64,000 nt of DNA from assembly GCF_000733775.1 (NCBI RefSeq), contig NZ_JPOE01000002.1, forward strand, positions 744,001 to 808,000. Reading direction: 5' to 3'. Of the stretch, positions 35,353 through 44,270 are shown one piece after another. Position 1 is the stretch's first letter. The number at the start of each line of letters is the position of its first letter. A model generated the notes under the pieces. The model did not search any database, had not been told where the DNA came from, and saw only the letters and a list, made by a program, of their open reading frames with translations. Position numbers and translations under genes: made by a program. The stretch is from Thiomonas sp. FB-Cd (GTDB taxonomy: Bacteria > Pseudomonadota > Gammaproteobacteria > Burkholderiales > Burkholderiaceae_C).

Positions 35353-36492
35353 ATGCAGGTCAAGCGCGCCTATCGCTTTCGCTTCGACCCGACGCCCGAG
35401 CAAGTTGACGCACTGGCTCGAACCTTCGGGTGCGCACGCTTCGCTTACAACCACATGCTGCGACTGCGCAGCGACGCCTGGATGCTGCGGCGAGAGCGCG
35501 TGGGCTACCACGAAACCTCCGCGGCGCTGACTGCGCTGAAAAAGACGCCCGAGCATGCGTGGCTGAACGAAGTCAGCAGCGTGCCCGTGCAGCAGGCGCT
35601 GCGGCACCTGAACACCGCGTTCTCGAACTTCTTCGCCAAGCGAGCCCGGTACCCGTCCTTCAAGCGCAAGGACGGGCCGCAGGCGGCCGAGTACACCACC
35701 AGCGCATTCCGATGGGACGCGGGCCGGCGCGAGTTGCGTCTGGCGAAGATGGACACGCCGCTGGACATCCGCTGGTCGCGCACCTTGCCACAGGCGGCCA
35801 AGCTCACGACCGTGACCATCTCCAGGGATGCGGCCGGTCGGTACTTCGCCTCGATGCTGTGCGACGACGCCGTGGCGAGCAAGCCAGCCGTCGAGTCGCG
35901 GGTCGGCATCGACCTGGGGCTCACCCATTTCGCGGTCCTCTCGAATGGCGAGAAGATCGCATCCCCGAAAACCTTTCGCAAGAACGAATCTGGACTTGCG
36001 AAATGGCAGCGCCGCATGGCGCGAGCCAAGCTCGGATCGAAGAACCGGGCGAAGTTGAAGTTGAAAGTTGCTGCGCTGCATGCGCACATCACGGACGCGC
36101 GCAGGGACTTCCTGCACAAGCTCTCGACCCGACTGATCAGCGAAAACCAAGTGATCGCCGTCGAGACGCTGTCCGTGTCGAACATGCAGCGCAACCGCAG
36201 CCTGGCGAAATCCATCAGCGACGCCAGCTGGGCGGAGTTTGTCAGGCAGCTCGAGTACAAAGCGCAGTGGTACGGGCGCACATTGATCGGCATCGATCGC
36301 TGGTATCCATCCAGCAAGCGATGCTCCGTGTGCGGCCACACCAAGACGACGATGCCGCTGTGCGTGCGCACCTGGGCTTGCCCAGAGTGTGGCACGACCC
36401 ACGACCGCGACATCAACGCCGCGCGCAACGTCTTGGCCGCAGGACTTGCGGTGTCAGCCCATGGAGAGGCTGTAAGTCCCTTGTTGCTGTAA
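35353..36492 (+). CDS. tnpB: TnpB RNA-guided nuclease (IS605 OrfB family), intact
   Basis: 379-aa TnpB. The RuvC-like triad is complete: Asp in VGIDLGLTHFAVL, Glu in VIAVETLSVSNM and Asp in HDRDINAARN. The zinc-finger pairs CSVCG and CPECG (around residues 319-344) are present. TnpB uses an omega RNA from the element's right end. No tnpA accompanies it. An IS630 copy starts 44 bp after the stop, so the right end and omega RNA are probably separated from the gene. The start is 8 bp from a good -10. Confidence 0.93.
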   Translation: MQVKRAYRFRFDPTPEQVDALARTFGCARFAYNHMLRLRSDAWMLRRERVGYHETSAALTALKKTPEHAWLNEVSSVPVQQALRHLNTAFSNFFAKRARYPSFKRKDGPQAAEYTTSAFRWDAGRRELRLAKMDTPLDIRWSRTLPQAAKLTTVTISRDAAGRYFASMLCDDAVASKPAVESRVGIDLGLTHFAVLSNGEKIASPKTFRKNESGLAKWQRRMARAKLGSKNRAKLKLKVAALHAHITDARRDFLHKLSTRLISENQVIAVETLSVSNMQRNRSLAKSISDASWAEFVRQLEYKAQWYGRTLIGIDRWYPSSKRCSVCGHTKTTMPLCVRTWACPECGTTHDRDINAARNVLAAGLAVSAHGEAVSPLLL

Positions 36493-36535
36493 AGCGGCAT
36501 GGGCTGGACTCTGTGAAGTGGGAATCTTCTCCCTT

Positions 36536-37654
36536 TATAGATTCGGCCCACAAATAGATTGAACTTATTGAGTTTTTCCGCATCTCAGATTCATGGAAAA
36601 AGACGATGCAAGAAAACTCAGCCCAGCCGAGCAGCACGAGCGGCGCCGGCAAGTCATCCGCGCCCACAAACGAGGGCGAACGCGCACGCAGATTGCCCAG
36701 GAGATCGGGTTGAGCTACACGGCAGTGAGCAAGACGATCGCGCGCTTTGAATCGCAGGGATTGGCGGGTCTGGCGCCGCGCACACGCGGTCGGCGCAGTG
36801 GCGAGGATCGCGCCCTGTCGATGGAGCAGGAACAAGCCATACAGCGCCTCATCTGCGACCACCGCCCGGAGCAGTTGAAGATGGACTTCGCACTATGGAG
36901 CCGAGCCGCCGTCATGCAGTTGATCGAGCGCGAATACGGCATCAAGCTGCATGTGCGCTCAGTGGGCAAATACCTGGCGCGCTGGGGCTTCACGCCGCAA
37001 AAGCCGATCAAGCGGGCCTATGAACAGTCACCTGCAGCGGTCAAGGAATGGCTGGACACGCAGTACCCGCAGATTGCGCAGCGCGCCAAGGCCGAGGGCG
37101 CAGAGATTCACTGGGGCGACGAGACGGCGCTGGTCAACACCGATGTGCGGGGCCGCAGCTTTGCGCCCAAGGGGCAGACGCCGGTGGCCATGGCGGTGGG
37201 CGGCACACGTCAAAAGCTCTCCATGATTGCCTCCGTGACCAACCAGGGCAAGGCGCGCTGGATGATCATCGACGGCGCGTTCAACCATGAGCGGTTGATC
37301 GAGTTCTTCGAGTCCCTGGTCAAAGACACGGGCAAGAAGATCTTCCTGATTCTGGACAACCTGGGGGTGCATCATTGCAAGCCGGTGAAGGCGTGGCTGG
37401 CGCAGCACGCCGAGCAGATGGAGGTGTTCTATCTGCCCAGCTACAGCCCTGAGCTCAATCCGGAGGAGCGCCTGAACGCGGACCTCAAGCATGTGATCCG
37501 AACCAAGGTTCCAGTGAGAACCAAGGCGAAGTTGCAGGCCGCCGCCGTTGAGCACATGACCGCCCTGACCAACAAGCCCGAGCGTGTCAAAACCTTCTTT
37601 CAAGATCCGTTTGTCAAATACGCCGCATGACACTGTTTGAGGGCCGAATCAATA
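36536..37654 (+). mobile_element. IS630-family insertion sequence
   Basis: Terminal inverted repeats TATAGATTCGGCCC (36536-36549) and GGGCCGAATCAATA (37641-37654) match at 13 of 14 positions, and pyrimidine-rich flanks may extend the match outward to 36529 and 37659. They bracket one DDE transposase gene. IS630 duplicates a TA target. Confidence 0.85.
36593..37630 (+). CDS. IS630-family DDE transposase
   Basis: 345 aa. The N-terminal HTH is TRTQIAQEIGLSYTAVSKTI, followed by a winged-helix region. The catalytic DDE residues lie in EIHWGDETALVN, FLILDNLGVHHCKPVK and SPELNPEERLNADLK. It appears complete, so the copy may be active. It lies between an intact tnpB and an IS605-like element. Confidence 0.95.
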   Translation: MEKDDARKLSPAEQHERRRQVIRAHKRGRTRTQIAQEIGLSYTAVSKTIARFESQGLAGLAPRTRGRRSGEDRALSMEQEQAIQRLICDHRPEQLKMDFALWSRAAVMQLIEREYGIKLHVRSVGKYLARWGFTPQKPIKRAYEQSPAAVKEWLDTQYPQIAQRAKAEGAEIHWGDETALVNTDVRGRSFAPKGQTPVAMAVGGTRQKLSMIASVTNQGKARWMIIDGAFNHERLIEFFESLVKDTGKKIFLILDNLGVHHCKPVKAWLAQHAEQMEVFYLPSYSPELNPEERLNADLKHVIRTKVPVRTKAKLQAAAVEHMTALTNKPERVKTFFQDPFVKYAA

Positions 37655-37717
37655 GGGAGGGGAGCAGTCAAGCGTGGAAACACATTGAGAGTGGCGAAAG
37701 CGCCCCCTGAGTGGTGA

Positions 37718-37761
37718 ATGCTCCCGCGACTAAGCGCCTAGAGGCGCTGTAGTCGGGGCAT
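37718..37761 (+). repeat. end hairpin of the IS605-like element, left copy
   Basis: Imperfect stem: ATGC-CCCGCGACTAAGCGCC pairs with AGGCGCTGTAGTCGGGGCAT. Overlaps the tnpB stop at 37761. Confidence 0.8.
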
Positions 37762-39194
37762 CAAAGGCCAGGCCAGCGCCCGAGTCCTTGATGCCCGTCC
37801 GATGAAACTTGGCGGTTAGAGGCCCCACGCAACAGACGGGCATGCGCCCAGATGTCGGCGAGAACCAGAGGCATTCTCTCCACGGCCCCGGAGCTTTTGC
37901 CGGTTGCCGCGCCTTGCATTTCTTTGGGCTTGAGCCCCAGGAGCATCGCCAGCCCACGGGCCGCGATGTTCAATGCGCCGTTGAGATCGGCGTTGTACTG
38001 CTTGCCCGAGGCGAAGGTCGCCAGTTGGGCATTTCGCTTCGAACGAATGACCTTGCCTGAGCCGTCATACGCCCATCGACTGGTGCCACGGGCGTAGACC
38101 TCCAGCACGCGCAGACCCATCTCCTGCGCCTTGAGCGCAAGGGCCTGGATCAGCGCGCGATGCTGGAAGCGATGGAAGCGCTTGCGCTGCTGCTTCGACG
38201 GCCCCTTGGGCTTCCAGCCCTTGAGATCTTCGACGGCGAAGGCTTTGGCGCCATGCTGGGCGGCGAATGCCGCCAAGCGCGACGCCAGGGTGCGCGCCGC
38301 GTCGAGGCTCAGTCCCTCGATACGGCGGTGAATCGCCGAGCAATGCTTCTGGCCGCGCACGTGGGGGCCGGATTGGCGCTGCTTGGCGGCGATGACGGAT
38401 GCAAGAGCGTCGCGCTGGTCGTTGTGCCTGCCGCACGTCAGAAACGTGCGGGCGATCACCGTGCCAGTGGAGTCGACGATTGCGGCCGTCGCCGCGGTGT
38501 TGATGCCGACGTCCACGCTGCAGATGCGGTGCTTGCCGTGGACGAAGTCTTTGTTGGTCACGTAGTTTCTCGGGCGCAGCGCGACCGGGCAGGACAGCGC
38601 GACCTTGGCGCCGCGCACGATGAGCGAGGGGCTTTGGTCGAGCTTGGCCGCCTTCGGCAGCACGCGCACGAACCGGCCCTTGACGCGCAGCGGTTCGCTG
38701 AACCGCCACTGACCGTCTGCGCCCAGCAGCTTGACCTGCACGGTGCGCATGTCCTTGCCGTAGAGGATCATGTTGCCGCCGTACAGCGACGGGTAGACGT
38801 TGTTCAGCCCGAGCCGCGGGGGCCGGGCGCCTTCTTCGCGGTCGCGCCCGCCGATCTGCCCGTCGAGGAAGTTGTTCCAGTTCGACAGGAATGATGACAC
38901 CGCGCCGTGGGCTTGTTCAATGGCTGCGCGGCGCAGGTAACTCGGCATCTTGCCGAACATGCGACCCAGCACCGGGTATTGGACCTCCGGGCGCTGCGCG
39001 GTCTTGTGGAACAAGTCTTCGATGCTGGCGCACTTGACCTTGCCGTGCGAGATGTCTGCCCAATGCACCAGCATGACGCCGCACAGTCCACGCACGACAC
39101 GACGAAACGCGGCGACCGTGCGCTCGACATCCTCGCGCACTGCTGGTGAAACGCCAAGCGCATGTCCTTCGGAGCGAAAAATGACTGGAGCCAT
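37761..39194 (-). CDS. tnpB: TnpB RNA-guided nuclease of the IS605-like element, no zinc finger
   Basis: 477 aa, longer than usual (about 380-420). RuvC residues: Asp in CSVDVGINTAATAAIVD, Glu in AFAVEDLKGWKPKG and Asp in QYNADLNGALNIAARG. Between the last two, the usual paired CxxC zinc finger is missing; the segment reads RWAYDGSGKVIRSKRNAQLA with no Cys. The N-terminus is also extended. This resembles the variant IS605 OrfB proteins. tnpA reads divergently; the end hairpin overlaps the stop. Confidence 0.88.
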   Translation of the reverse strand: MAPVIFRSEGHALGVSPAVREDVERTVAAFRRVVRGLCGVMLVHWADISHGKVKCASIEDLFHKTAQRPEVQYPVLGRMFGKMPSYLRRAAIEQAHGAVSSFLSNWNNFLDGQIGGRDREEGARPPRLGLNNVYPSLYGGNMILYGKDMRTVQVKLLGADGQWRFSEPLRVKGRFVRVLPKAAKLDQSPSLIVRGAKVALSCPVALRPRNYVTNKDFVHGKHRICSVDVGINTAATAAIVDSTGTVIARTFLTCGRHNDQRDALASVIAAKQRQSGPHVRGQKHCSAIHRRIEGLSLDAARTLASRLAAFAAQHGAKAFAVEDLKGWKPKGPSKQQRKRFHRFQHRALIQALALKAQEMGLRVLEVYARGTSRWAYDGSGKVIRSKRNAQLATFASGKQYNADLNGALNIAARGLAMLLGLKPKEMQGAATGKSSGAVERMPLVLADIWAHARLLRGASNRQVSSDGHQGLGRWPGL

Positions 39195-39235
39195 GCGCTT
39201 GATGGTACGATCATCAACTTAACTATTCAAGTGAC

Positions 39236-39682
39236 ATGACCATGTCTGACGGATTCAAGACAAGCAATCATGCGGCTTACAGCCTGTACTATCACATCAT
39301 CCTCACAATTAAATACAGGAACAGGTGCCTGACCGTGGAGATGCTCGACCGACTGCGCGAAATCTTCACCAACGTCAGTGCGTCCTGGCGCTGCCGGCTG
39401 ATCGAATTCGGCGGCGAGGCGGATCATGTACATCTACTGATCGAGGGGCAGCCCTCGATGGATCTTGCGCGATTCGTCGGGAATTTGAAAACCGTGAGTT
39501 CGCGCTACATCCGCAAGGAATTTGCGCAGCACCTGCGCAAATTCTTCTGGAAAGTTCGTTTTTGGAACAACGCCTACGCGGTGATCAGCGCGGGCGGACA
39601 CGCGAGCATCGAACAGTTGCTCGCGTACATCCAGGATCAAGAACAGCCGCCATCGGCGGCTCACCGCTTGACCCGCGACTAA
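39236..39682 (+). CDS. tnpA: TnpA HUH transposase (IS200/IS605, Y1)
   Basis: 148-aa Y1 transposase acting on single-stranded DNA. The HUH motif is His64-Val-His66 in ADHVHLLIEG and the catalytic Tyr is Tyr131 in LLAYIQDQ. The conserved NLKTVSSRYIRKEF follows the HUH motif. Start at 39236; ATG 39242 is also possible. It looks complete, with its stop inside the right hairpin. Together with the divergent tnpB this makes an element that may still be active. Confidence 0.94.
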   Translation: MTMSDGFKTSNHAAYSLYYHIILTIKYRNRCLTVEMLDRLREIFTNVSASWRCRLIEFGGEADHVHLLIEGQPSMDLARFVGNLKTVSSRYIRKEFAQHLRKFFWKVRFWNNAYAVISAGGHASIEQLLAYIQDQEQPPSAAHRLTRD

Positions 39683-39718
39683 GCGCTTGCGCGCTGTAGT
39701 CGGGGGATGCGCGGTGAG
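39660..39718 (+). repeat. end hairpin of the IS605-like element, right copy
   Basis: The inner stem CCCGCGACTAAGCGC pairs with GCGCTGTAGTCGGGG (39672-39705). An outer perfect 8-bp stem CTCACCGC/GCGGTGAG (39660-39667 and 39711-39718) encloses it. Confidence 0.8.
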
Positions 39719-39806
39719 TTGCTCAAACTGGGGTCGCGTGGACGCTCGCGGGTGCCCTGCCGACTGCAAGCTTTTGCGCGAGCGGGACAGAATCCAGCGC
39801 CGCAGC

Positions 39807-40511
39807 CTAGGCGCGTCCCACTCGTTTTGCCGAGCGTGCGAGGCCGTCATAGGCATCGAGCATCCGATCAACCCAGGCGGATACGGGATCGTCCGGCGCC
39901 GTCAACTTGACTGGGCTGATGACCCGCGCCCATTGGAAGGCGCCGAAGATGGCGTGATCGGCGTACGCAGGCGCGGCGCCGGCGACGAAGGACTGCTTGG
40001 CGAGCACGCTGCGCATGACCCCAAGGGTACGGTCCAGCGCCGCCAGCGCCTCATCGCGCTCAGCCGCGAGCGCCTCGAAAGTGCGTCCAAACGCGGCTTC
40101 CCGTGTTGTGCGGAAGTAGTCCCGATCCTTTTCGTGCAGGACTGCAGGAATGTCAGGCACCACCACGCGCGCGACTGCAGGATGCAGGATCTCGCTTGAC
40201 CATTGGTTGATAAAGCGCGCCGTCGCTCGGCCTTGCGCACAACCGAATAACGAGGGACCGTCCGGATAATTGTCCTCGAGATATTCGGCGATATCCCAGC
40301 TCTCATGCAGCCACTTGTCGCCATCGACGAGCACGGGGACCTTGCCCTGCCCCGACTGGGCAATGGCGTCTTTCTCCGTGAAGCGCCAAGCGATGGTTTC
40401 CACGCCCAAGCCCTTGTGGGCGAGCGCCAGCCGGGTGCGCCAGCAATTCGGGCTGAATCGGAGACCATCATCAGCACCGGCGAGATCGAACAATCGTAGG
40501 GCGGCGCTCAT
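39807..40511 (-). CDS. glutathione S-transferase, beta-etherase-like
   Basis: 234-aa GST-fold protein: thioredoxin-like N-terminal domain with SPNCWRTRLALAHKGL and the glutathione contact GKVPVLVDGDKWLHES, then an all-helical domain. The sequence style resembles LigE/LigF-type beta-etherases and related uncharacterised GSTs. Its ATG overlaps the end of the upstream GST gene by 4 bp. Substrate unknown; a detoxification role is inferred from the TetR-GST-GST operon. Confidence 0.88.
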   Translation of the reverse strand: MSAALRLFDLAGADDGLRFSPNCWRTRLALAHKGLGVETIAWRFTEKDAIAQSGQGKVPVLVDGDKWLHESWDIAEYLEDNYPDGPSLFGCAQGRATARFINQWSSEILHPAVARVVVPDIPAVLHEKDRDYFRTTREAAFGRTFEALAAERDEALAALDRTLGVMRSVLAKQSFVAGAAPAYADHAIFGAFQWARVISPVKLTAPDDPVSAWVDRMLDAYDGLARSAKRVGRA

Positions 40512-41215
40512 GGGTTCGTTCCGGTTGAATTTGTGGCGGACTGGCCGAAAAGCAGCGCGCGCGACTGCTCGCTGACAACGGGCACGGTGTTGATCTTTTC
40601 CGCCAGGGCATAAGCCCGCTCAACGGCGGGGCGTGCCCGGATCGTCTCGAACCAGCGCCTTAAATGGGGGAAATCGTCGAGGTTCTGCCGCTGGCGCTGA
40701 TGCGGAACGATCCAAGGATAGCTCGCCATATCGGCGATCGAGTAATCGCCTGCGATGAACTCGCGATCGGCGAGCCGCTTGTTCATGACGCCATAAAGGC
40801 GATTGGTCTCGTTGACATAACGGTTGATGGCATAGGCCAGCTTCTCAGGCGCGTATTGGGCGAAGTGGTGATTCTGGCCCGCCATCGGACCGAGGCCACC
40901 CATTTGCCAGAACAGCCACTGCATGACCTCGGCGCGGCCACGAATGTCGGCCGGCAGGAACTTGCCAGTCTTCTCGGCGAGATATTGCAGGATGGCGCCA
41001 GACTCGAAGAGGCTGATTGGCGCACCGCAGTCTGCAGGGGCCGTATCGACGATGGCCGGGATCCGGTTGTTTGGGGCAATCGCCAGGAACTCAGTCTTGA
41101 ACTGGTCGCCCGCGCTGATGTTCACCGGAATGATGCGATACGGCAGGCCGGCCTCTTCCAGGAAGATCGTGACCTTGTGTCCGTTTGGCGTCGTCCAATA
41201 ATGGAGGTCAATCAT
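40508..41215 (-). CDS. glutathione S-transferase, YghU/YfcG-like
   Basis: 235-aa GST of the nu-class/YghU type. It begins LHYWTTPNGHKVTIFLEE with the TPN motif that holds two GSH molecules or GSSG, and has NNRIPAIVD and LFESGAILQYLAE for GSH binding; the helical domain ends near GDYSIADMASYPW. YfcG/YghU enzymes reduce disulfides. It overlaps both neighbours by 4 bp, giving tight coupling in a tetR-gst-gst operon. Confidence 0.9.
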   Translation of the reverse strand: MIDLHYWTTPNGHKVTIFLEEAGLPYRIIPVNISAGDQFKTEFLAIAPNNRIPAIVDTAPADCGAPISLFESGAILQYLAEKTGKFLPADIRGRAEVMQWLFWQMGGLGPMAGQNHHFAQYAPEKLAYAINRYVNETNRLYGVMNKRLADREFIAGDYSIADMASYPWIVPHQRQRQNLDDFPHLRRWFETIRARPAVERAYALAEKINTVPVVSEQSRALLFGQSATNSTGTNP

Positions 41216-41829
41216 GGGCGGGATCCTTGGTTTTTGATTTTCTGCAATTTGGGAAGGCTGGCCATCGCATGCTCCACCAGTGCCTGCAGCCGTTTTGGAT
41301 CGGGGTTGAGGCGTGCCAACACGCGAATCGCGAATACGACGCCAAGCAAGGCGGTGGCCTCGGCGGCTATGTCTGTTTCCCGTTCAAGCATTCCGGCCGC
41401 AACGGCGCGCTCCAGCCGTTCCGCGAAAAAGGCCTCGACCTCGCCAAGCCGCGCGCGCACCAGGTCGCGTGCGGCGTTCGACATCTTCGCCCCATCGAGC
41501 GCTGTGTTGATCAGCAGGCAGCCGCGATGCTGCGGGTCGGCCAGCGACACGGCGATCAATTCGCTGAGAAAGTCACGTATCGCGCCGAGAGGATCGTCGG
41601 CGGCGGAAAGACGGACGAAACGCTCAGCCAAGCCGTCGTGCGCGTAGCGGCGCAACGCTTCGACGAACAAGCCGTCCTTGTCCGTGAATCGGTGATAAAG
41701 CGCAGCGGTGCTGAGCCCGGTCGCCTGCGTCAAATCGCGCAGAGATGTCCCGGCGTAGCCGCTGTGCTGGAACACACCGATGGCGCGTTCGAGAACGGTT
41801 TCGTCTGACAGCTTGCGTGTTCGAGGCAT
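41212..41829 (-). CDS. TetR-family transcriptional regulator of the GST operon
   Basis: 205-aa regulator with N-terminal HTH GYAGTSLRDLTQATGLSTAALYHRF and a helical ligand domain holding a Cys in HRGCLLINTALD, which could sense thiol-reactive compounds. First gene of the operon, overlapping the first GST gene by 4 bp. A TAGA-N8-TCTA dyad lies 36 bp upstream (41866-41881). Probably represses itself and both GST genes. Confidence 0.92.
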   Translation of the reverse strand: MPRTRKLSDETVLERAIGVFQHSGYAGTSLRDLTQATGLSTAALYHRFTDKDGLFVEALRRYAHDGLAERFVRLSAADDPLGAIRDFLSELIAVSLADPQHRGCLLINTALDGAKMSNAARDLVRARLGEVEAFFAERLERAVAAGMLERETDIAAEATALLGVVFAIRVLARLNPDPKRLQALVEHAMASLPKLQKIKNQGSRP

Positions 41830-41865
41830 CGATCTTGCTCGGCATGGATGGATGCTGCATAATAA

Positions 41866-41881
41866 TAGAACGATCCATCTA
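41866..41881. promoter_or_regulatory. putative operator of the TetR-GST operon
   Basis: TAGAACGATCCATCTA, 6 of 8 symmetric pairs match. Sits between the divergent tetR and dsbA-like genes. TAGA..TCTA ends are common in TetR operators; assignment is inference. Confidence 0.5.
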
Positions 41882-41932
41882 AAACAAGCTCAGCAGGTGG
41901 GCTGCTGATCATCAGTTCAAAGGAGATTGCAC

Positions 41933-42601
41933 GTGAAGGGGCCCCATCTTGTTTATTTCGCGGATCCGATGTGCTCCTGGTGTTGGGGGTTTTCACCGGT
42001 GATTGAGGCGATCTCGGAGCGGTTTGGGCCCAGACTGCCAATCCGTCTCGTCTTGGGCGGGCTACGCCCCTGGACGAAAGAGCCAATGACTCCGCAGGAG
42101 CGACGTGACGTCCGCAACCATTGGGAGCACGTCCACGAAGCGTCGGGTCAGCCGTTCGAATTTGCATTCTTCGACCGAGGACGGTTCGTTTACGACACAG
42201 AGCCCCCGAGCCGGGCAGTCGTCGTGCTGCGACGCCGTGGCATGCAAACCGGGCTTGCCGCGCTGCGGCGCATCCAGCGCGCCTTTTATGCGGAAAATCA
42301 TGACGTGACCGATACGGACACGCTCGCGGCGCTTGCCGCCGAGCTCGGGATCGATGACGCCGTTTTTCGCGAGGAGTTCGCCAGTGAGGCCGCGGTGAAC
42401 GATACGCGCGCCGACTTCACGATCGCGCAGACAGCTGGCATCCGTGGCTTTCCGACCCTGATCGCGGGCAGCGGTGAGGATGAGCAGTATGCGCTCGTCA
42501 CCAACGGGTTTCAGCCCAGTGCGCGCATTGTGCCCATCCTCGAACACTGGCTTGGGCAGACAGCCCCATCGTCCGCTGAAACGGGGCAGGCCTGCGCTTA
42601 A
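41933..42601 (+). CDS. DsbA-family thiol oxidoreductase (FrnE-like)
   Basis: 222 aa. Thioredoxin fold with CSWC (about residues 14-17) in YFADPMCSWCWGFSP and the cis-Pro region TAGIRGFPTLIAG. No signal peptide, so it acts in the cytoplasm. GTG 41933 is chosen because AGGAGA sits 6 bp upstream; the TTG at 41927 would touch that Shine-Dalgarno. It is divergent from the tetR-gst-gst operon and may share its control, which would suit a thiol-stress role. Confidence 0.85.
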   Translation: MKGPHLVYFADPMCSWCWGFSPVIEAISERFGPRLPIRLVLGGLRPWTKEPMTPQERRDVRNHWEHVHEASGQPFEFAFFDRGRFVYDTEPPSRAVVVLRRRGMQTGLAALRRIQRAFYAENHDVTDTDTLAALAAELGIDDAVFREEFASEAAVNDTRADFTIAQTAGIRGFPTLIAGSGEDEQYALVTNGFQPSARIVPILEHWLGQTAPSSAETGQACA

Positions 42602-42614
42602 CACGCTTAAAAGC

Positions 42615-44207
42615 CTATTCCCACTCGATCGTCGCGGGTGGTTTTGATGAAATGTCGTAGGTCACACGGTTGATCCCGCGCACCTCATTGATGATGCGGC
42701 TCGACACTTTCTTGAGCAGCGCGTAGGGGAGTTCGGCCCAGTCCGCGGTCATGAAGTCGCTCGTCTGCACCGCGCGCAATGCGACAACGTAATCGTAGGT
42801 GCGGCCATCGCCCATGACGCCCACGCTCTTGACCGGAAGGAACACGGCAAACGCCTGGGACGTAAGCTCATACCAACTCTTGCCGGTTGCAAGATCCTTC
42901 GTGTTGCGCAACTCCTCGATGAAGATCGCATCGGCGCGCCGCAGCAAGTCGGCATAGTCACGCTTGACCTCGCCCAGAATGCGCACGCCCAAGCCGGGGC
43001 CCGGGAAAGGGTGGCGGTCAACCATCTCCGTGGGCAAGCCCAGCGCCACACCGAGTTCACGTACCTCATCCTTGAACAGCTCACGCAAAGGTTCAAGAAG
43101 CTTGAGGCCGAGTGTTTCGGGTAGGCCGCCCACATTGTGGTGACTCTTGATGGTGGTGGCTTTCTTGGTCTTGGCACCACCCGATTCGATCACGTCGGGA
43201 TAAATGGTGCCTTGTGCGAGCCACTTTGCATTGACGAGCGTTTTCGCCTCCCGCTGAAAAACTTCGACAAACTCGCGACCAATGATCTTGCGCTTGGCCT
43301 CCGGATCGCTGACCCCGGCCAGCGCGCCAAGGAACTCTGCGCTTGCGTCCACGTGCACCACACGCGCGTGCAGACGCCCGGCGAACATGTCCATCACCAT
43401 TTGCGCCTCATTCAACCGGAGTAATCCGTGGTCAACGAAGACACAGGTGAGTTGATCGCCGATCGCGCGGTGGATCAGCGCCGCCGCCACGCTGGAGTCC
43501 ACCCCCCCGGACAGGCCCAGGATGACTTCCTCCTTTCCAACCTGTTCGCGAATGCGGGTCACCGCTTCGGCGATGTAGTCGCCCATGATCCAGTCGCCCG
43601 CGCAGCCGCAGATCTGGCGTACGAAACGCTCGATGATCGCCCTGCCCTGCGTGGTGTGTGTCACTTCGGGATGGAATTGCACTGCGTAATAGCCGCGCGC
43701 CTCATCGGCCATGCCAGCGATTGCACAGCTTGGCGTGCTGGCCATGAGCTTGAAGCCCGCCGGCATTTCCGTGACCTTGTCGCCGTGGCTCATCCAGGCC
43801 TTGAGCATGCCGTGGCCTTCGGGGGTGCGGAAATCTTCGATGCCATCGAACAAGCGTGTGTGGCCGCGTGCGCGCACCTCGGCGTAGCCAAACTCACGGT
43901 GTTCACTCCATTCCACCTTGCCCCCCAGTTGCGCTGCCATGGTTTGCATGCCGTAGCAGATGCCAAGCACCGGCACGCCCACATCCCACACCGCCTGCGG
44001 GGCGCGCAACTGGTGGTCCTCATAGGTACTGGCGTGGCTTCCAGAAAGAATGATGCCCTTGAGTCCGTTTTGCGCCAGCTCGCGGATGAAAGCGTCGCTC
44101 ACGTCATTGGGGTGGATTTCGCTGTAGACGTGCGCTTCGCGCACACGCCTGGCGATGAGCTGGGTGACCTGGGAACCGAAGTCCAGGATCAGGATCTTGT
44201 CGTGCAT
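42615..44207 (-). CDS. guaA: GMP synthase (glutamine-hydrolysing)
   Basis: 530 aa. The N-terminal class I amidotransferase domain has the nucleophile Cys in VLGICYGMQ and the His/Glu pair in QFHPEVTH; the ATP-pyrophosphatase domain starts [17 protein letters not shown] and the dimerisation domain ends PPATIEWE. It converts XMP to GMP with glutamine and ATP. Start 44207 ([13 protein letters not shown]) is the family start; an upstream in-frame ATG at 44231 adds 8 residues. It is the second gene after guaB, 63 bp apart. Confidence 0.97.
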   Translation of the reverse strand: MHDKILILDFGSQVTQLIARRVREAHVYSEIHPNDVSDAFIRELAQNGLKGIILSGSHASTYEDHQLRAPQAVWDVGVPVLGICYGMQTMAAQLGGKVEWSEHREFGYAEVRARGHTRLFDGIEDFRTPEGHGMLKAWMSHGDKVTEMPAGFKLMASTPSCAIAGMADEARGYYAVQFHPEVTHTTQGRAIIERFVRQICGCAGDWIMGDYIAEAVTRIREQVGKEEVILGLSGGVDSSVAAALIHRAIGDQLTCVFVDHGLLRLNEAQMVMDMFAGRLHARVVHVDASAEFLGALAGVSDPEAKRKIIGREFVEVFQREAKTLVNAKWLAQGTIYPDVIESGGAKTKKATTIKSHHNVGGLPETLGLKLLEPLRELFKDEVRELGVALGLPTEMVDRHPFPGPGLGVRILGEVKRDYADLLRRADAIFIEELRNTKDLATGKSWYELTSQAFAVFLPVKSVGVMGDGRTYDYVVALRAVQTSDFMTADWAELPYALLKKVSSRIINEVRGINRVTYDISSKPPATIEWE

Positions 44208-44270
44208 GAAGGGAATTTCGATGGCAGTCACAAAGCGGCCAGGCGTTGCGCAATCGCCTGGCCCTGAGCA

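Larger units (their letters stand above)
37718..39718. mobile_element. IS605-like element with divergent tnpA and tnpB
   Basis: About 2.0 kb bounded by hairpins of the same type and orientation: 37718-37761 and 39660-39718 both contain CGCGACTAAGCGC..GCGCTGTAGTCGGGG. tnpB reads leftward, tnpA rightward, 41 bp apart. Similar hairpins at both ends without inverted termini fit single-strand transposition by a Y1 HUH enzyme. Exact ends are not defined. Confidence 0.85.

Noticed and set aside
35218..36402. Minus-strand open frame of 394 codons
   Set aside because: Antisense to the intact tnpB; residues do not match any family.
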